A stretch of 21,223 nucleotides of DNA from Bacillota bacterium (GTDB lineage: Bacteria > Bacillota > Clostridia > Christensenellales > Aristaeellaceae). Of this stretch, positions 8,771-15,740 are shown one piece after another (the first letter of the stretch is position 1; each line of letters opens with the position of its first letter). The position numbers and the translations under genes were made by a program. The stretch spans positions 1 to 21,223 of the forward strand of contig JAEXCG010000005.1 of NCBI GenBank assembly GCA_023402355.1. The letters are read 5' to 3'. Below the pieces are notes generated by a model. That model was given only the letters and a program-made list of their open reading frames with translations, was not told where the DNA came from and made no database searches.

Positions 8771-9459
8771 GCGTCCACCGCCTTCAACCGGTAGCCCAGC
8801 CCGCGCTCGGTCATCAGCCGCCGCGGATGGGACGGGTCTTCCTCCAGCTTTTCACGCAGCCTGCGCACGTAGACGGAGAGCGTGTTGTCGTCCACGAAGT
8901 CGCCGCCGCTGTCCCACAGGGCGCTTAAAATCGCCTGCCGCGTGACCACGCGGCCCGCCTCGCGCATGAGCAGGCAGAGAAGCCGGTATTCGGCCGCCGT
9001 GAGCTCCAGCGGCTTTCCGCGCACCGCGGCGCGGCAGGAGGCAAGGTCCACGCTCACGTCGCCGCAGACGAGGCGGTCGCCCGCGCCGCGCCCATCGCCC
9101 GCGCGGCGCAGCAGCGCGCGGATGCGCGCGCACAGCTCGCCGAAGCGAAAGGGCTTGGTGACGTAGTCGTCGCCGCCGCAGTTCAGCCCCCGCATGACGC
9201 TGACCTCCTCGTCCGCGGCGGTCAGAAAGAGGATGGGCACGCCGTCGCCCCGGCCGCGCACCCGCTCGCAGACGTCAAAGCCCGTGCCGTCCGGCAGCGT
9301 CACGTCCAGCAGCAGCAGGCTATAGCGCTCCTGTGAAAGCAGGCTTTGCGCCTGTGCAACCGTGCGGGCGCAGGTCACCTCGAACCCGTCCTTTCGCAGC
9401 GCGTAGCATAGCCCGTCCAGAAGCGCCGCGTCGTCCTCCAGCAGCAGAATCGGCTTCAA
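8767..9459 (-). CDS. OmpR/PhoB-family response regulator, TTG start
   Basis: The 230-aa protein has a receiver domain (1-118) with acidic pair D9/D10, phospho-acceptor D52, T80 and K102, and a C-terminal winged-helix DNA-binding domain (about 128-227) ending in the typical TERGLGYRL. It opens its operon. The start must be the TTG at 9459: an in-frame TGA lies three codons upstream, the family begins with the same MKxILLxEDD pattern, and GGAGAGG stands about ten bases before the TTG. An ATG ten bases upstream is out of frame. The rare start codon may limit regulator level. It likely activates this operon, perhaps through the dyad beside its own promoter. Confidence 0.93.
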   Translation of the reverse strand: MKPILLLEDDAALLDGLCYALRKDGFEVTCARTVAQAQSLLSQERYSLLLLDVTLPDGTGFDVCERVRGRGDGVPILFLTAADEEVSVMRGLNCGGDDYVTKPFRFGELCARIRALLRRAGDGRGAGDRLVCGDVSVDLASCRAAVRGKPLELTAAEYRLLCLLMREAGRVVTRQAILSALWDSGGDFVDDNTLSVYVRRLREKLEEDPSHPRRLMTERGLGYRLKAVDA

Positions 9460-9491
9460 TCGGAATCATCCTCTCCTCCGGTACTCCCCCT

Positions 9492-9500
9492 ATTATACCA
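9492..9500 (-). promoter_or_regulatory. Extended -10 promoter of the regulator-kinase-ABC operon
   Basis: The minus strand reads TGGTATAAT, a perfect -10 with the TGn extension, about 33 bases before the TTG start. No consensus -35 is present 16-18 bases upstream (GGCTGT at 17), suggesting reliance on the extended -10 or on an activator. Confidence 0.75.
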
Positions 9501-9534
9501 TCATTTTTACAAAAACAGCCGGGCGGCGGCCCAG

Positions 9535-9550
9535 CTTACGAAAGTGTAAG
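9535..9550. promoter_or_regulatory. Candidate response-regulator operator dyad
   Basis: The inverted repeat CTTAC - six bases - GTAAG lies about 35-50 bases upstream of the extended -10 of the regulator operon. This is where an OmpR-type activator would bind when the -35 box is poor. It is also directly after the T-tract of the preceding terminator. Spacing and symmetry are seen; the binding role is inferred. Confidence 0.4.
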
Positions 9551-9576
9551 AAAAAGGCGGGCGCACGCAGCGCCCG
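9551..9576 (-). terminator. Rho-independent terminator after the nucleotidyltransferase gene
   Basis: On the minus strand CGGGCGC (9576-9570) pairs perfectly with GCGCCCG (9564-9558) around a five-base loop. GCC and then TTTTT follow. It insulates the regulator operon promoter from the upstream transporter unit. Confidence 0.85.
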
Positions 9577-9595
9577 TCCGGCGGGGTTATTTCCT

Positions 9596-10366
9596 TCAGC
9601 AGCCGCTCTCGGCCAGCTCCGATTCCAGCACGTCGGCGAAGCGCTGCACGGCGGGGCCGAGCGACGAAAGCCACGCCTTCGTCTCCCCGTCGTCAAGGTA
9701 GCGCGCGGGGTCCTTGCGGACCTGAAGGGTTCGCCGCATTTCCTCCGCCGCGGGGCACAGCCCCTGCTCAAGCGCCCATTCGCCCGCCGCCGTCTTGGCG
9801 ATGACGCGGCCGGTCCGCAGCGTGTACAGCCCCCGCGCGATGTCCAGCAGCCAGCCGCAGGCGTAAAGGCTGTCGTCCGTGCGCACGGCGTACCTGCGAA
9901 TCGTGCCCAGGTGCTGCCGTACCGCGTCCTTCAGCTGCGCAAAGTCGGGCGCTTCAAGCGCGCCCCGCACGTCCGTGCCGCAAACGAGCAGGCCGTCGTG
10001 CAGGAGCTCGTAGCGCGAAAACGCGTCGAAGCAGTACGTGTCGGTCACGCGCTGCCCGCTCGTCCCCCAGTAGACCACCCGGGTGTATGCCCCGCCGCAA
10101 AACTCCCGCAGCGAGACGACCGCCCCTTCAAAGAGCCGGTAATACGGGTTTTGGGGCTCCTCCGAAAGCATCGTCTGGCGGAGGTTTACAAGCGTCTTCG
10201 CCGCTTCCTCCCCCACCGGCTCTTTCGTAAAGCAAAGCATGTCGATGTCGCTCCACCCCGGCTTGAAGTCGCCCAGGGCGACCGAGCCGTACAGGTAGAG
10301 GGCCGTAAGTTCTTCACCGAGAATGGCAAGCAGCCTGCGCTTCATCTCTTCGATTGCCTGTCGCAT
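9596..10366 (-). CDS. ANT(3'')/ANT(9)-like nucleotidyltransferase
   Basis: The 256-aa protein has the nucleotidyltransferase motif GSVALGDFKPGWSDID (27-42), with metal-binding aspartates D40 and D42. A C-terminal helical domain carries a segment (about 175-200, ending AKTAAGEWAL) that resembles AadA-type aminoglycoside adenylyltransferases. Family members move AMP from ATP to spectinomycin or streptomycin, but many chromosomal homologues have unknown substrates, so resistance is not shown. I chose ATG 10366 because AAGGAGG (10378-10372) lies five bases before it. An upstream in-frame ATG at 10414, touching the transporter stop, has no comparable site. It is the second gene of a likely unit with the NSS transporter (48-base gap) and ends at a terminator. 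Confidence 0.8.
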   Translation of the reverse strand: MRQAIEEMKRRLLAILGEELTALYLYGSVALGDFKPGWSDIDMLCFTKEPVGEEAAKTLVNLRQTMLSEEPQNPYYRLFEGAVVSLREFCGGAYTRVVYWGTSGQRVTDTYCFDAFSRYELLHDGLLVCGTDVRGALEAPDFAQLKDAVRQHLGTIRRYAVRTDDSLYACGWLLDIARGLYTLRTGRVIAKTAAGEWALEQGLCPAAEEMRRTLQVRKDPARYLDDGETKAWLSSLGPAVQRFADVLESELAESGC

Positions 10367-10414
10367 GTTTTCCTCCTTCATTCGCCCGTTCGGCGCGGTA
10401 AGCTCAATGCGCAT

Positions 10415-11743
10415 TCAGCCCGTGATCGTCCGGTAGATGCTCACAAAGCCCGAGAGGGTGACGATCAGCACGAGGATGGGCGTGATGAAGCGGATGCAGA
10501 CCCGCCACGCGCGCGCAAGCCCAAAGCGCACGCCCTCCCGCTCGATTTCCTCGACGAGCAGCTCCGGCTTCCACCTCCAGCCCAGATACCAGCACATCAG
10601 CACGCCGCCGACGGGCAGCAGCAGGTTGTCCGTCACCATGCACACGAAATCGAAGACGCTGTACCCCAGAATGCGCACGTCCCCGAGCGTGCCGAACGAC
10701 AGGGCGCTGGGGATGCCCAGCGCGAAGACGAGCGCGCTGAGCACCAGCACGGCCCTCTTTCGCTTCATGTGAAAGCGCTCCATCGCGTAGGAAAGCACGA
10801 CCTCAAGCAGAGCGATGGCGCTGGTCAGCGCGGCGAAGAAGACCAGCAGGAAGAAGAGCAGCGCGAACACCGTCCCGCCCGCAAAAGAGCCAAAGACCTC
10901 CGGCAGGGTGCCGAAGAGGAGGCTCGGCCCCTGCGCGGGCTCCAGCCCAAACGCGAACACCGCCGGGAAGATCGCGATACCCGCCAGCAGCGCCATCAGC
11001 GTATCCAGCCCCGCGACCGTCGCGCAGGCGCGGGGGATGTCCTCCTTCCGGCTTAGATAGCTGCCGTAGGTGATCGTGATGCCCATGCACAGGCTGAGCG
11101 AATAAAACACCTGGCCCAGCGCCGCGTTCACAGAGCCGAGGGTGAACGCGGAGGCGCTCGGCAGGAACATGAAGGCAAAGCCCTCGCCCGCGCCGGGCAG
11201 CGTGACGCTGCGTCCGATCACGACCAGCAGCAGCACGAAGAGCGCGGGCATCATCAGCTTGCCCGCGCGCTCGATGCCGCTCACGCCGTGAAGGCACACG
11301 AAGGCGGTCATCGCCATGAACAGCAGGTGCCAGACCACCGGTTCAAAGGGCGCGGAGATGAACGCGTCGAAGCTTTCGGGCGGCGCAAACCGCGTCAGAT
11401 ACGAAAAAAAGTACTTGAGCACCCAGCCTCCGATGACGCTGTAATAGCTCAGAATCAAAAAGGCCGCCAACACGCCGAAAACGCCCACGATTCGCGCGCG
11501 CGGGTGGATTTCGGCGTAAGCCCTGACCGGGTCCCGCCGGGTCTTTCGGCCCAGCGACATTTCCGCGATCATGACGGGCAGCCCCAGAACGATCGCAAAG
11601 AAGATATAGGCGATTAAAAACCAGAACCCGCCGTTTCGCCCCATCAGGTACGGAAACTTCCAAAGGTTCCCCAGCCCGATGGCCGCCCCGGCCGTCGCCA
11701 AAATAAAGCCCAGAAAGCTGGACCACTGTGTATGCGTCTTCAT
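10415..11743 (-). CDS. Neurotransmitter:sodium symporter (NSS/SNF) family transporter
   Basis: The 442-aa polytopic membrane protein begins with the family hallmark in helix 1, AGAAIGLGNLWKFPY (18-32), which forms part of the sodium and substrate sites in LeuT/MhsT. It continues through about eleven to twelve hydrophobic helices, and FAALTSAIALLEVV near helix 8 is also typical. Length and layout match bacterial NSS amino-acid symporters such as MhsT and TnaT, so the likely role is sodium-driven uptake of an amino acid at the cytoplasmic membrane. The ATG start follows GGGGGAG by about four bases. No clear promoter was found in the 72 bases before it, so some expression may come by readthrough of the hairpin behind the GH130 gene. 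Confidence 0.92.
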   Translation of the reverse strand: MKTHTQWSSFLGFILATAGAAIGLGNLWKFPYLMGRNGGFWFLIAYIFFAIVLGLPVMIAEMSLGRKTRRDPVRAYAEIHPRARIVGVFGVLAAFLILSYYSVIGGWVLKYFFSYLTRFAPPESFDAFISAPFEPVVWHLLFMAMTAFVCLHGVSGIERAGKLMMPALFVLLLVVIGRSVTLPGAGEGFAFMFLPSASAFTLGSVNAALGQVFYSLSLCMGITITYGSYLSRKEDIPRACATVAGLDTLMALLAGIAIFPAVFAFGLEPAQGPSLLFGTLPEVFGSFAGGTVFALLFFLLVFFAALTSAIALLEVVLSYAMERFHMKRKRAVLVLSALVFALGIPSALSFGTLGDVRILGYSVFDFVCMVTDNLLLPVGGVLMCWYLGWRWKPELLVEEIEREGVRFGLARAWRVCIRFITPILVLIVTLSGFVSIYRTITG

Positions 11744-11778
11744 TTGTCTCCCCCCGCGCCCCTCACCCGGCGCAAGCG

Positions 11779-11807
11779 CAAAGCCGGGGAGGCCGCAGCC
11801 TCCCCGG
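11779..11807 (-). terminator. Strong hairpin with weak T-tract after the GH130 gene
   Basis: CCGGGGAGGC and GCCTCCCCGG pair perfectly over 10 bp around a four-base loop (plus-strand arms 11784-11793 and 11798-11807). The minus-strand tail is only CTTTGCG. Termination may be incomplete, which would allow readthrough into the NSS transporter gene. Confidence 0.65.
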
Positions 11808-11815
11808 ACGCGCGG

Positions 11816-12805
11816 TTACTTTAAAGGATGTGCCTTGATAAACGAGAGCAGTTCGTCCGCCGTCGTAAACGCGAGACCCGTCACCGTGTCCGCGCAGCCG
11901 TAGTAGATCGCGATGCGGCCGGTCGCCGCGTCCTGCAGCGTCGCGCAGGGGAAGGTCACGTTGGGCACGTCGCCCACGCACTCGTAGAGCTCCTGCGGCC
12001 CCAGGACGTAATACGCGCCGCGCTCCTTCACGATCCAGGGCTTTTCGAGGTCCAGCAGCGCCGCGCCCACGCGGTACACGAAGCCGTTGCAGGTGTTGAT
12101 GACGCCGTGATAGATGAGCAGCCAGCCCTCGTCCGTCTCGATGGGGATGGGGCCGGGGCCGATCTTCTTGGACTGCCAGGCGGAGCGGTCGTCGCCGATG
12201 GTGCCCATCACGTAGCGGTGCCTGCCCCAAAACGTGAGGTCCGGGCTGAAGCTGACGAAGATGTCGCCGAACGGCGTGTGGCCCGTGTCGGACGGGCGGC
12301 TGAGCATGGCGTACATCCCGCCGATCTTGCGCGGGAAGAGCACGCCGTTGCGGTTGTAGGGCAAAAAGGCGTTCTCGAGCTGGTGAAACGTCTTAAAATC
12401 CTCCGTCCAGGCGAGTCCGATCGTCGGTCCGTGGTAGCCGTTGCACCAGGAGATGTAATACCTGCCGTCCATGAAGCACACGCGCGGGTCGTAGCGGTAT
12501 TCGCGCGCCGTCACGGCCGGGTCGCCCTCAAAGCGGATGGGCTGATGGTCGATGTTCCAGTGCAAACCGTCCCTCGAAAAGCCCGCGAAGATGTCCATGC
12601 TGACGGACTTGGAATCGCAGCGGAACACGCCCGCAAAGCCGTCCCCAAAGGGCACGACGGCGCTGTTGAACACGCTGTTGCTCGACGGGATCGCGTCGCG
12701 CCGAATGATGGGGTTCCCGCTGTAGCGCCACACGGGGTCCTGGCAGTTCGCGGGGCGTTCCTGCCACGGGATGTTCGGCAGGGCGCTGCCGATGATTTTC
12801 GCCAT
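11816..12805 (-). CDS. GH130-family glycoside phosphorylase (mannoside phosphorylase type)
   Basis: The 329-aa protein has five-bladed beta-propeller features of GH130. These are an N-terminal RYSGNPII (27-34), the DPRV block (D106, the probable proton donor by family position), VLFPRKIGGMYAMLSRPS (155-172), and the phosphate-site segment KIGPGPIPIETDEGWLLIYHG (214-234). GH130 enzymes split beta-1,4 (or beta-1,2) mannosides with phosphate to give mannose 1-phosphate. The exact substrate, for example mannosyl-glucose, mannooligosaccharide or mannosyl-GlcNAc, is not deducible here. No signal peptide is present, so it is cytoplasmic. I chose ATG 12805, preceded by GAGGAG (12818-12813) at seven bases; the frame stays open upstream to 12862 but without an RBS. 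A weak -10 candidate CATAAT lies at 12845-12840 on the minus strand. It is divergent from the dehydratase gene. Confidence 0.88.
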   Translation of the reverse strand: MAKIIGSALPNIPWQERPANCQDPVWRYSGNPIIRRDAIPSSNSVFNSAVVPFGDGFAGVFRCDSKSVSMDIFAGFSRDGLHWNIDHQPIRFEGDPAVTAREYRYDPRVCFMDGRYYISWCNGYHGPTIGLAWTEDFKTFHQLENAFLPYNRNGVLFPRKIGGMYAMLSRPSDTGHTPFGDIFVSFSPDLTFWGRHRYVMGTIGDDRSAWQSKKIGPGPIPIETDEGWLLIYHGVINTCNGFVYRVGAALLDLEKPWIVKERGAYYVLGPQELYECVGDVPNVTFPCATLQDAATGRIAIYYGCADTVTGLAFTTADELLSFIKAHPLK

Positions 12806-12884
12806 GGAATCACTCCTCTGCATTTGCTGTTGTGACTCTATTATGACGCATCCGCGCGCCAAAATCGAGTGTTTTTAGCATTCT

Positions 12885-12912
12885 TTGCTTTTTTCCCCTT
12901 TCATGCTACAAT
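12885..12912 (+). promoter_or_regulatory. Promoter of the dehydratase gene
   Basis: TTGCTT (12885-12890) is followed after 16 bases by TACAAT (12907-12912), preceded by TGC as an extended -10. The predicted transcript starts near 12919 and reaches the RBS region directly. It lies in the 137-base divergent region shared with the GH130 gene. Confidence 0.7.
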
Positions 12913-12942
12913 GGGAAAAGCAAAGGAAGGATGGGGAATCTC

Positions 12943-14661
12943 ATGTTAAACAGCCAGAAGATTCGCGCCCTCGCGCCGGAGATGGACCCGCTGCGCATGG
13001 GCATGGGATGGACGGAGGATGACCTTGAAAAGCCCCAGGTGCTCGTGGAAAGCACGTTTGGCGACAGCCACCCGGGCAGCGCGCACCTGCTGTCGCTCGT
13101 GCAGGAGGCGGCGCGCGGCGTCGCGGACGGCGGCGCAAAGGCCGCGCGCTACTTTGCCACCGACATCTGCGACGGCATGGCGCAGGGGCACGACGGCATC
13201 AACTACTCGCTCGCCCACCGCGACATGATCGCGAACATGATCGAAATCCACGCGAACGCCACGACGTTCGACGCGGGCGTGTTCGTCGCAAGCTGCGACA
13301 AGGCCGTGCCCGCGCAGCTCATGGGCATCGGGCGGGTGAACATCCCCTCCGTCGTCGTCACGGGCGGCGTGATGGACGCGGGCCCCGACCTTTTGACGCT
13401 GGAGCAGATCGGCATGTACAGCGCCATGCGCCAGCGCGGCGAAATCACGGAGGAACAGCTCACGTACTACAAGCGCCACGCCTGCCCCAGCTGCGGCGCG
13501 TGCAGCTTCATGGGCACGGCCTCCACCATGCAGATCATGGCCGAGGCGCTGGGCCTGATGCTGCCCGGCACCGCGCTGATGCCCGCGACCTGCGAGGAGC
13601 TGCGGGAGGCCGCGTATCGGGCGGGCCGCCTCGCGGCGGACATGGCGCGGCGCGGCGTCACGGCGCGTCAGATCGTGACGCGGGAAAGCTTTGAAAACGC
13701 GATCATGGTGCACGCGGCCATCTCCGGCTCGACCAACAGCCTGCTGCACATCCCCGCCATCGCCCACGAGTTCGGCATCGACCTGGACGCGGAGGCCTTC
13801 GACCGCCTGCACCGCGGCGCGCACTACCTGCTGGACATCCGCCCCGCCGGGCGCTGGCCCGCGCAGTTCTTCTATTACGCGGGCGGCGTGCCCGCCGTGA
13901 TGGAGGAGATCCGCTCCATGCTGCACCTGGACGTCCCGACCGTCACCGGAAAGACGCTGGGGCAAAACCTGGAGGAGCTGCGCGCCGGCGGCTTTTACGA
14001 CAAGTGCGAGCGGTATCTTTCGCCCTACGGCCTCAAGCGGACGGACGTGATCCGCCCGTTCGACGACCCCATCGGCCGGGACGGCACCATCGCCATCCTG
14101 CGGGGCAATCTCGCGCCCGAGGGCGCGGTCGTCAAGCACAGCGCCGTGCCCAGGGAGATGTTTCAGGCGACGCTGCGCGCGCGGCCCTTTGACTGCGAGG
14201 AGGACGCCATCGCGGCGGTGCTGCGCCGCGACATCCGCCCCGGCGACGCGGTCTTCATCCGCTACGAGGGACCTAAGGGCAGCGGCATGCCGGAGATGTT
14301 TTACACCACCGAGGCGATTTCCTCCGACCCGGAGCTGGGCCGGTCCATCGCGCTCATCACCGACGGGCGCTTCTCCGGCGCGTCGAAGGGCCCGGCCATC
14401 GGACACGTCAGCCCGGAGGCGGCCTCCGGCGGCCCCATCGCGCTGGTGGAGGAGGGCGACCTCATTCGCATCGACATTCCGGGGCGCGTGCTCGCCATCG
14501 TGGGCACGCGGGGCGAAGCGCGCACGCCCGAGGAGATGGCGCGCATTTTGCAAAAGCGCCGGGCGCGCTGGCAGCCGCGCGCGCCAAAGTACAGGTCGGG
14601 CGTGCTGAAGCTCTTCTGCGAGCGGGCGGTGTCGCCCATGAAGGGCGGCTACATGGAATGA
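12943..14661 (+). CDS. IlvD/Edd-family dehydratase, sugar-acid type
   Basis: The 572-aa protein belongs to the IlvD/Edd Fe-S dehydratases, which remove water from dihydroxy or sugar acids to give 2-keto acids. Iron-sulfur cysteines are likely C76 (TDICDGMAQGHDG), C118 (VASCDK) and C187 within CPSCGACSFMGTASTM. The MGTASTM ending is the form I associate with aldonate dehydratases, whereas biosynthetic IlvD has SGMFTANSM. The C-terminal GRFSGASKGPAIGHVSPEAA is closer to IlvD. I therefore favour a sugar-acid (aldonate) dehydratase over valine/isoleucine synthesis, without naming the substrate. ATG 12943 has GGGGA five bases before it; ATG 12931 abuts GGAAGG too closely but cannot be excluded. 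It overlaps the next gene by ATGA. Confidence 0.85.
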   Translation: MLNSQKIRALAPEMDPLRMGMGWTEDDLEKPQVLVESTFGDSHPGSAHLLSLVQEAARGVADGGAKAARYFATDICDGMAQGHDGINYSLAHRDMIANMIEIHANATTFDAGVFVASCDKAVPAQLMGIGRVNIPSVVVTGGVMDAGPDLLTLEQIGMYSAMRQRGEITEEQLTYYKRHACPSCGACSFMGTASTMQIMAEALGLMLPGTALMPATCEELREAAYRAGRLAADMARRGVTARQIVTRESFENAIMVHAAISGSTNSLLHIPAIAHEFGIDLDAEAFDRLHRGAHYLLDIRPAGRWPAQFFYYAGGVPAVMEEIRSMLHLDVPTVTGKTLGQNLEELRAGGFYDKCERYLSPYGLKRTDVIRPFDDPIGRDGTIAILRGNLAPEGAVVKHSAVPREMFQATLRARPFDCEEDAIAAVLRRDIRPGDAVFIRYEGPKGSGMPEMFYTTEAISSDPELGRSIALITDGRFSGASKGPAIGHVSPEAASGGPIALVEEGDLIRIDIPGRVLAIVGTRGEARTPEEMARILQKRRARWQPRAPKYRSGVLKLFCERAVSPMKGGYME

Positions 14662-15032
14662 GGCTCCCGCCCGATCGGAGAGACGACTTCATCTTCGGCA
14701 CGTTCTTTGGCGTCTGCGGCATTGTTCTGCTGATCGTTTTTTCGCGCGCCACAGCCGGCCTCGGATGGCGGAGCTATGGGAGCGACGACCCCAGTGTCGG
14801 CGACCCCATCGCCGCCGCGCTCGTAGCGCTTCTTTGTCTTGGCGTCATGGCGTACTGGATCGTCGACTATTGCCGCAAGCGCAGGAGGGCGAACGAGTGG
14901 ACCTGCGCGTCGGAATCCGAGACGGAAGAGCCCCCGGTTCCGCCCTCGCTTTCCGCTTTGATTTTCAACCTCGCTTTGGTTGTGCTGGCGCTGGTCATGC
15001 TCATGCTCTCCTGTATTCCCGTTCGCGCGTAA
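14658..15032 (+). CDS. Small membrane protein of unknown function, three predicted helices
   Basis: The 124-aa protein has hydrophobic segments at about 11-28, 50-70 and 99-120, a basic patch CRKRRR (72-77) after the second helix, and an acidic/proline-rich linker (85-97). I do not recognise a family. Its ATG overlaps the dehydratase stop (ATGA) and lacks a strong RBS of its own, so it is probably made by translational coupling. Its codon and base use match the GC-rich backbone. No terminator is visible after it; the AT-rich IS remnant begins 36 bases further on, so the native downstream end of this unit may have been lost. Confidence 0.7.
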   Translation: MRLPPDRRDDFIFGTFFGVCGIVLLIVFSRATAGLGWRSYGSDDPSVGDPIAAALVALLCLGVMAYWIVDYCRKRRRANEWTCASESETEEPPVPPSLSALIFNLALVVLALVMLMLSCIPVRA

Positions 15033-15113
15033 AGATCGAGTTTTCTGTATAAGTTTTCTCTTCTCAATGATAAGGTAAGATAAATTGCGCAAATTGAAAT
15101 AGGGATAAAAAGA

Positions 15114-15180
15114 TATGGTTTGCAGATCTCTGGTAGAATGAAGTTACGACACACCATTCTAAAAGAAGAAAGCAAACCAT
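15114..15180 (+). repeat. Nested inverted repeats before the transposase start in the left IS copy
   Basis: ATGGTTTGC (15114-15122) and GCAAACCAT (15172-15180) are a perfect 9-bp inverted repeat that ends inside the transposase ATG. Within the loop TAGAATG (15135-15141) and CATTCTA (15155-15161 region) form a second 7-bp pair. The outer pair is shared with the right IS copy. Confidence 0.6.
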
Positions 15181-15557
15181 GCCTGAAAAGATTGTACAGC
15201 TGAACAAGGAAGTAAGTCGGCCCATGAGAAGGTCAGAGCCGTCGTGGAAGAACTGCGGACAATGAAGCTGAAGGAAACCGTCAAGAAGGTGGAAGATGGC
15301 GTTGAAGGGACGCTGACCTACTGCGAATTTCCCTTTTAACATTGGACCCGCATTCGGACAAACAATGCTATTGAGTGGCCCAACTGGGGGATCCGTCGCC
15401 GGACTCGTGTGGTGGGCACCATTCTGGACGGCAACTCTGCCCTCATGCCAGTCTGTGCCCACCTGCGCCATGTGGCCGGCACACGTGGGGTGACAAGAAG
15501 TACATGAACATGAAGCGCTTGGAGGCCCTCCTGGAGGATGCCTCTGTTGCTGGCTGA
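15179..15557 (+). pseudogene. IS256-family transposase remnant
   Basis: The ATG at 15179 gives MPEKIVQLNKEV, nearly identical to the start of the transposase at 20401. The similarity then breaks at about 15214 and resumes with the C-terminal part typical of this family: KVRAVVEELRTMKLKE, then LTYCEFP, HWTRIRTNNAIE, RRRTRVVGTILDGNSALM, and finally KKYMNMKRLEALLEDASVAG before TGA 15555-15557. The catalytic core is missing. Further damage includes a stop (TAA) after CEFPF and a one-base shift at about 15485 before the WGDKKYMN segment. It cannot encode an active enzyme; the first ATG would yield only a 28-residue peptide. Confidence 0.85.
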
Positions 15558-15610
15558 CTTCATTTTCATGAGATCTGTAAAATAATTTGTGCATAACTCT
15601 TGACGGAACC

Positions 15611-15740
15611 TGATACGTTCGGTACACATGCTTAAAAACGCGACACTGTTATTGTACGAGTAAAGCAAATACATATTATGGAGTTCACAAGAGATCGAAT
15701 AGTCGTTATAACGCTCCACATATATCAATCCAGTTTTCAA
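15611..15740. other. Non-coding gap between IS remnant and radical SAM gene 1
   Basis: No start with an RBS, hairpin with T-tract or promoter stands out here. The minus frame of radical SAM gene 1 remains open past its TGA for about 43 codons up to the IS edge, which may be chance or an eroded gene end. Confidence 0.4.

Larger units (their letters stand above)
15069..15610 (+). mobile_element. Internally deleted IS256-family element (left copy)
   Basis: The left end, from GATAAGG at 15069 through AAATTGCGCAAATTGAAA, matches the start of the right-hand copy at 20324 almost base for base. The right end near 15610 (minus strand GTTATGCACAAATT) is an imperfect inverted match to the left end, sharing GCRCAAATT at the same offset. 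Only the first dozen codons and the last hundred or so codons of the transposase remain, giving a 542-bp derivative. Flanking eight-base sequences (TTCTCAAT, TGATACGT) do not match, so no target duplication is visible. The right boundary is inferred from terminal-repeat similarity. Confidence 0.8.

Noticed and set aside
12946..14553. Long minus-strand open frame (535 codons) antisense to the dehydratase
   Set aside because: Its translation is rich in Arg/Ala/His/Val low-complexity runs typical of the reverse frame of a GC-rich gene, and the plus-strand protein has clear family motifs.
15336..15740. Minus-strand frame of 134 codons next to radical SAM gene 1
   Set aside because: Begins at TTG without RBS and runs antisense through the transposase remnant; treated only as a possible eroded extension of the radical SAM gene.
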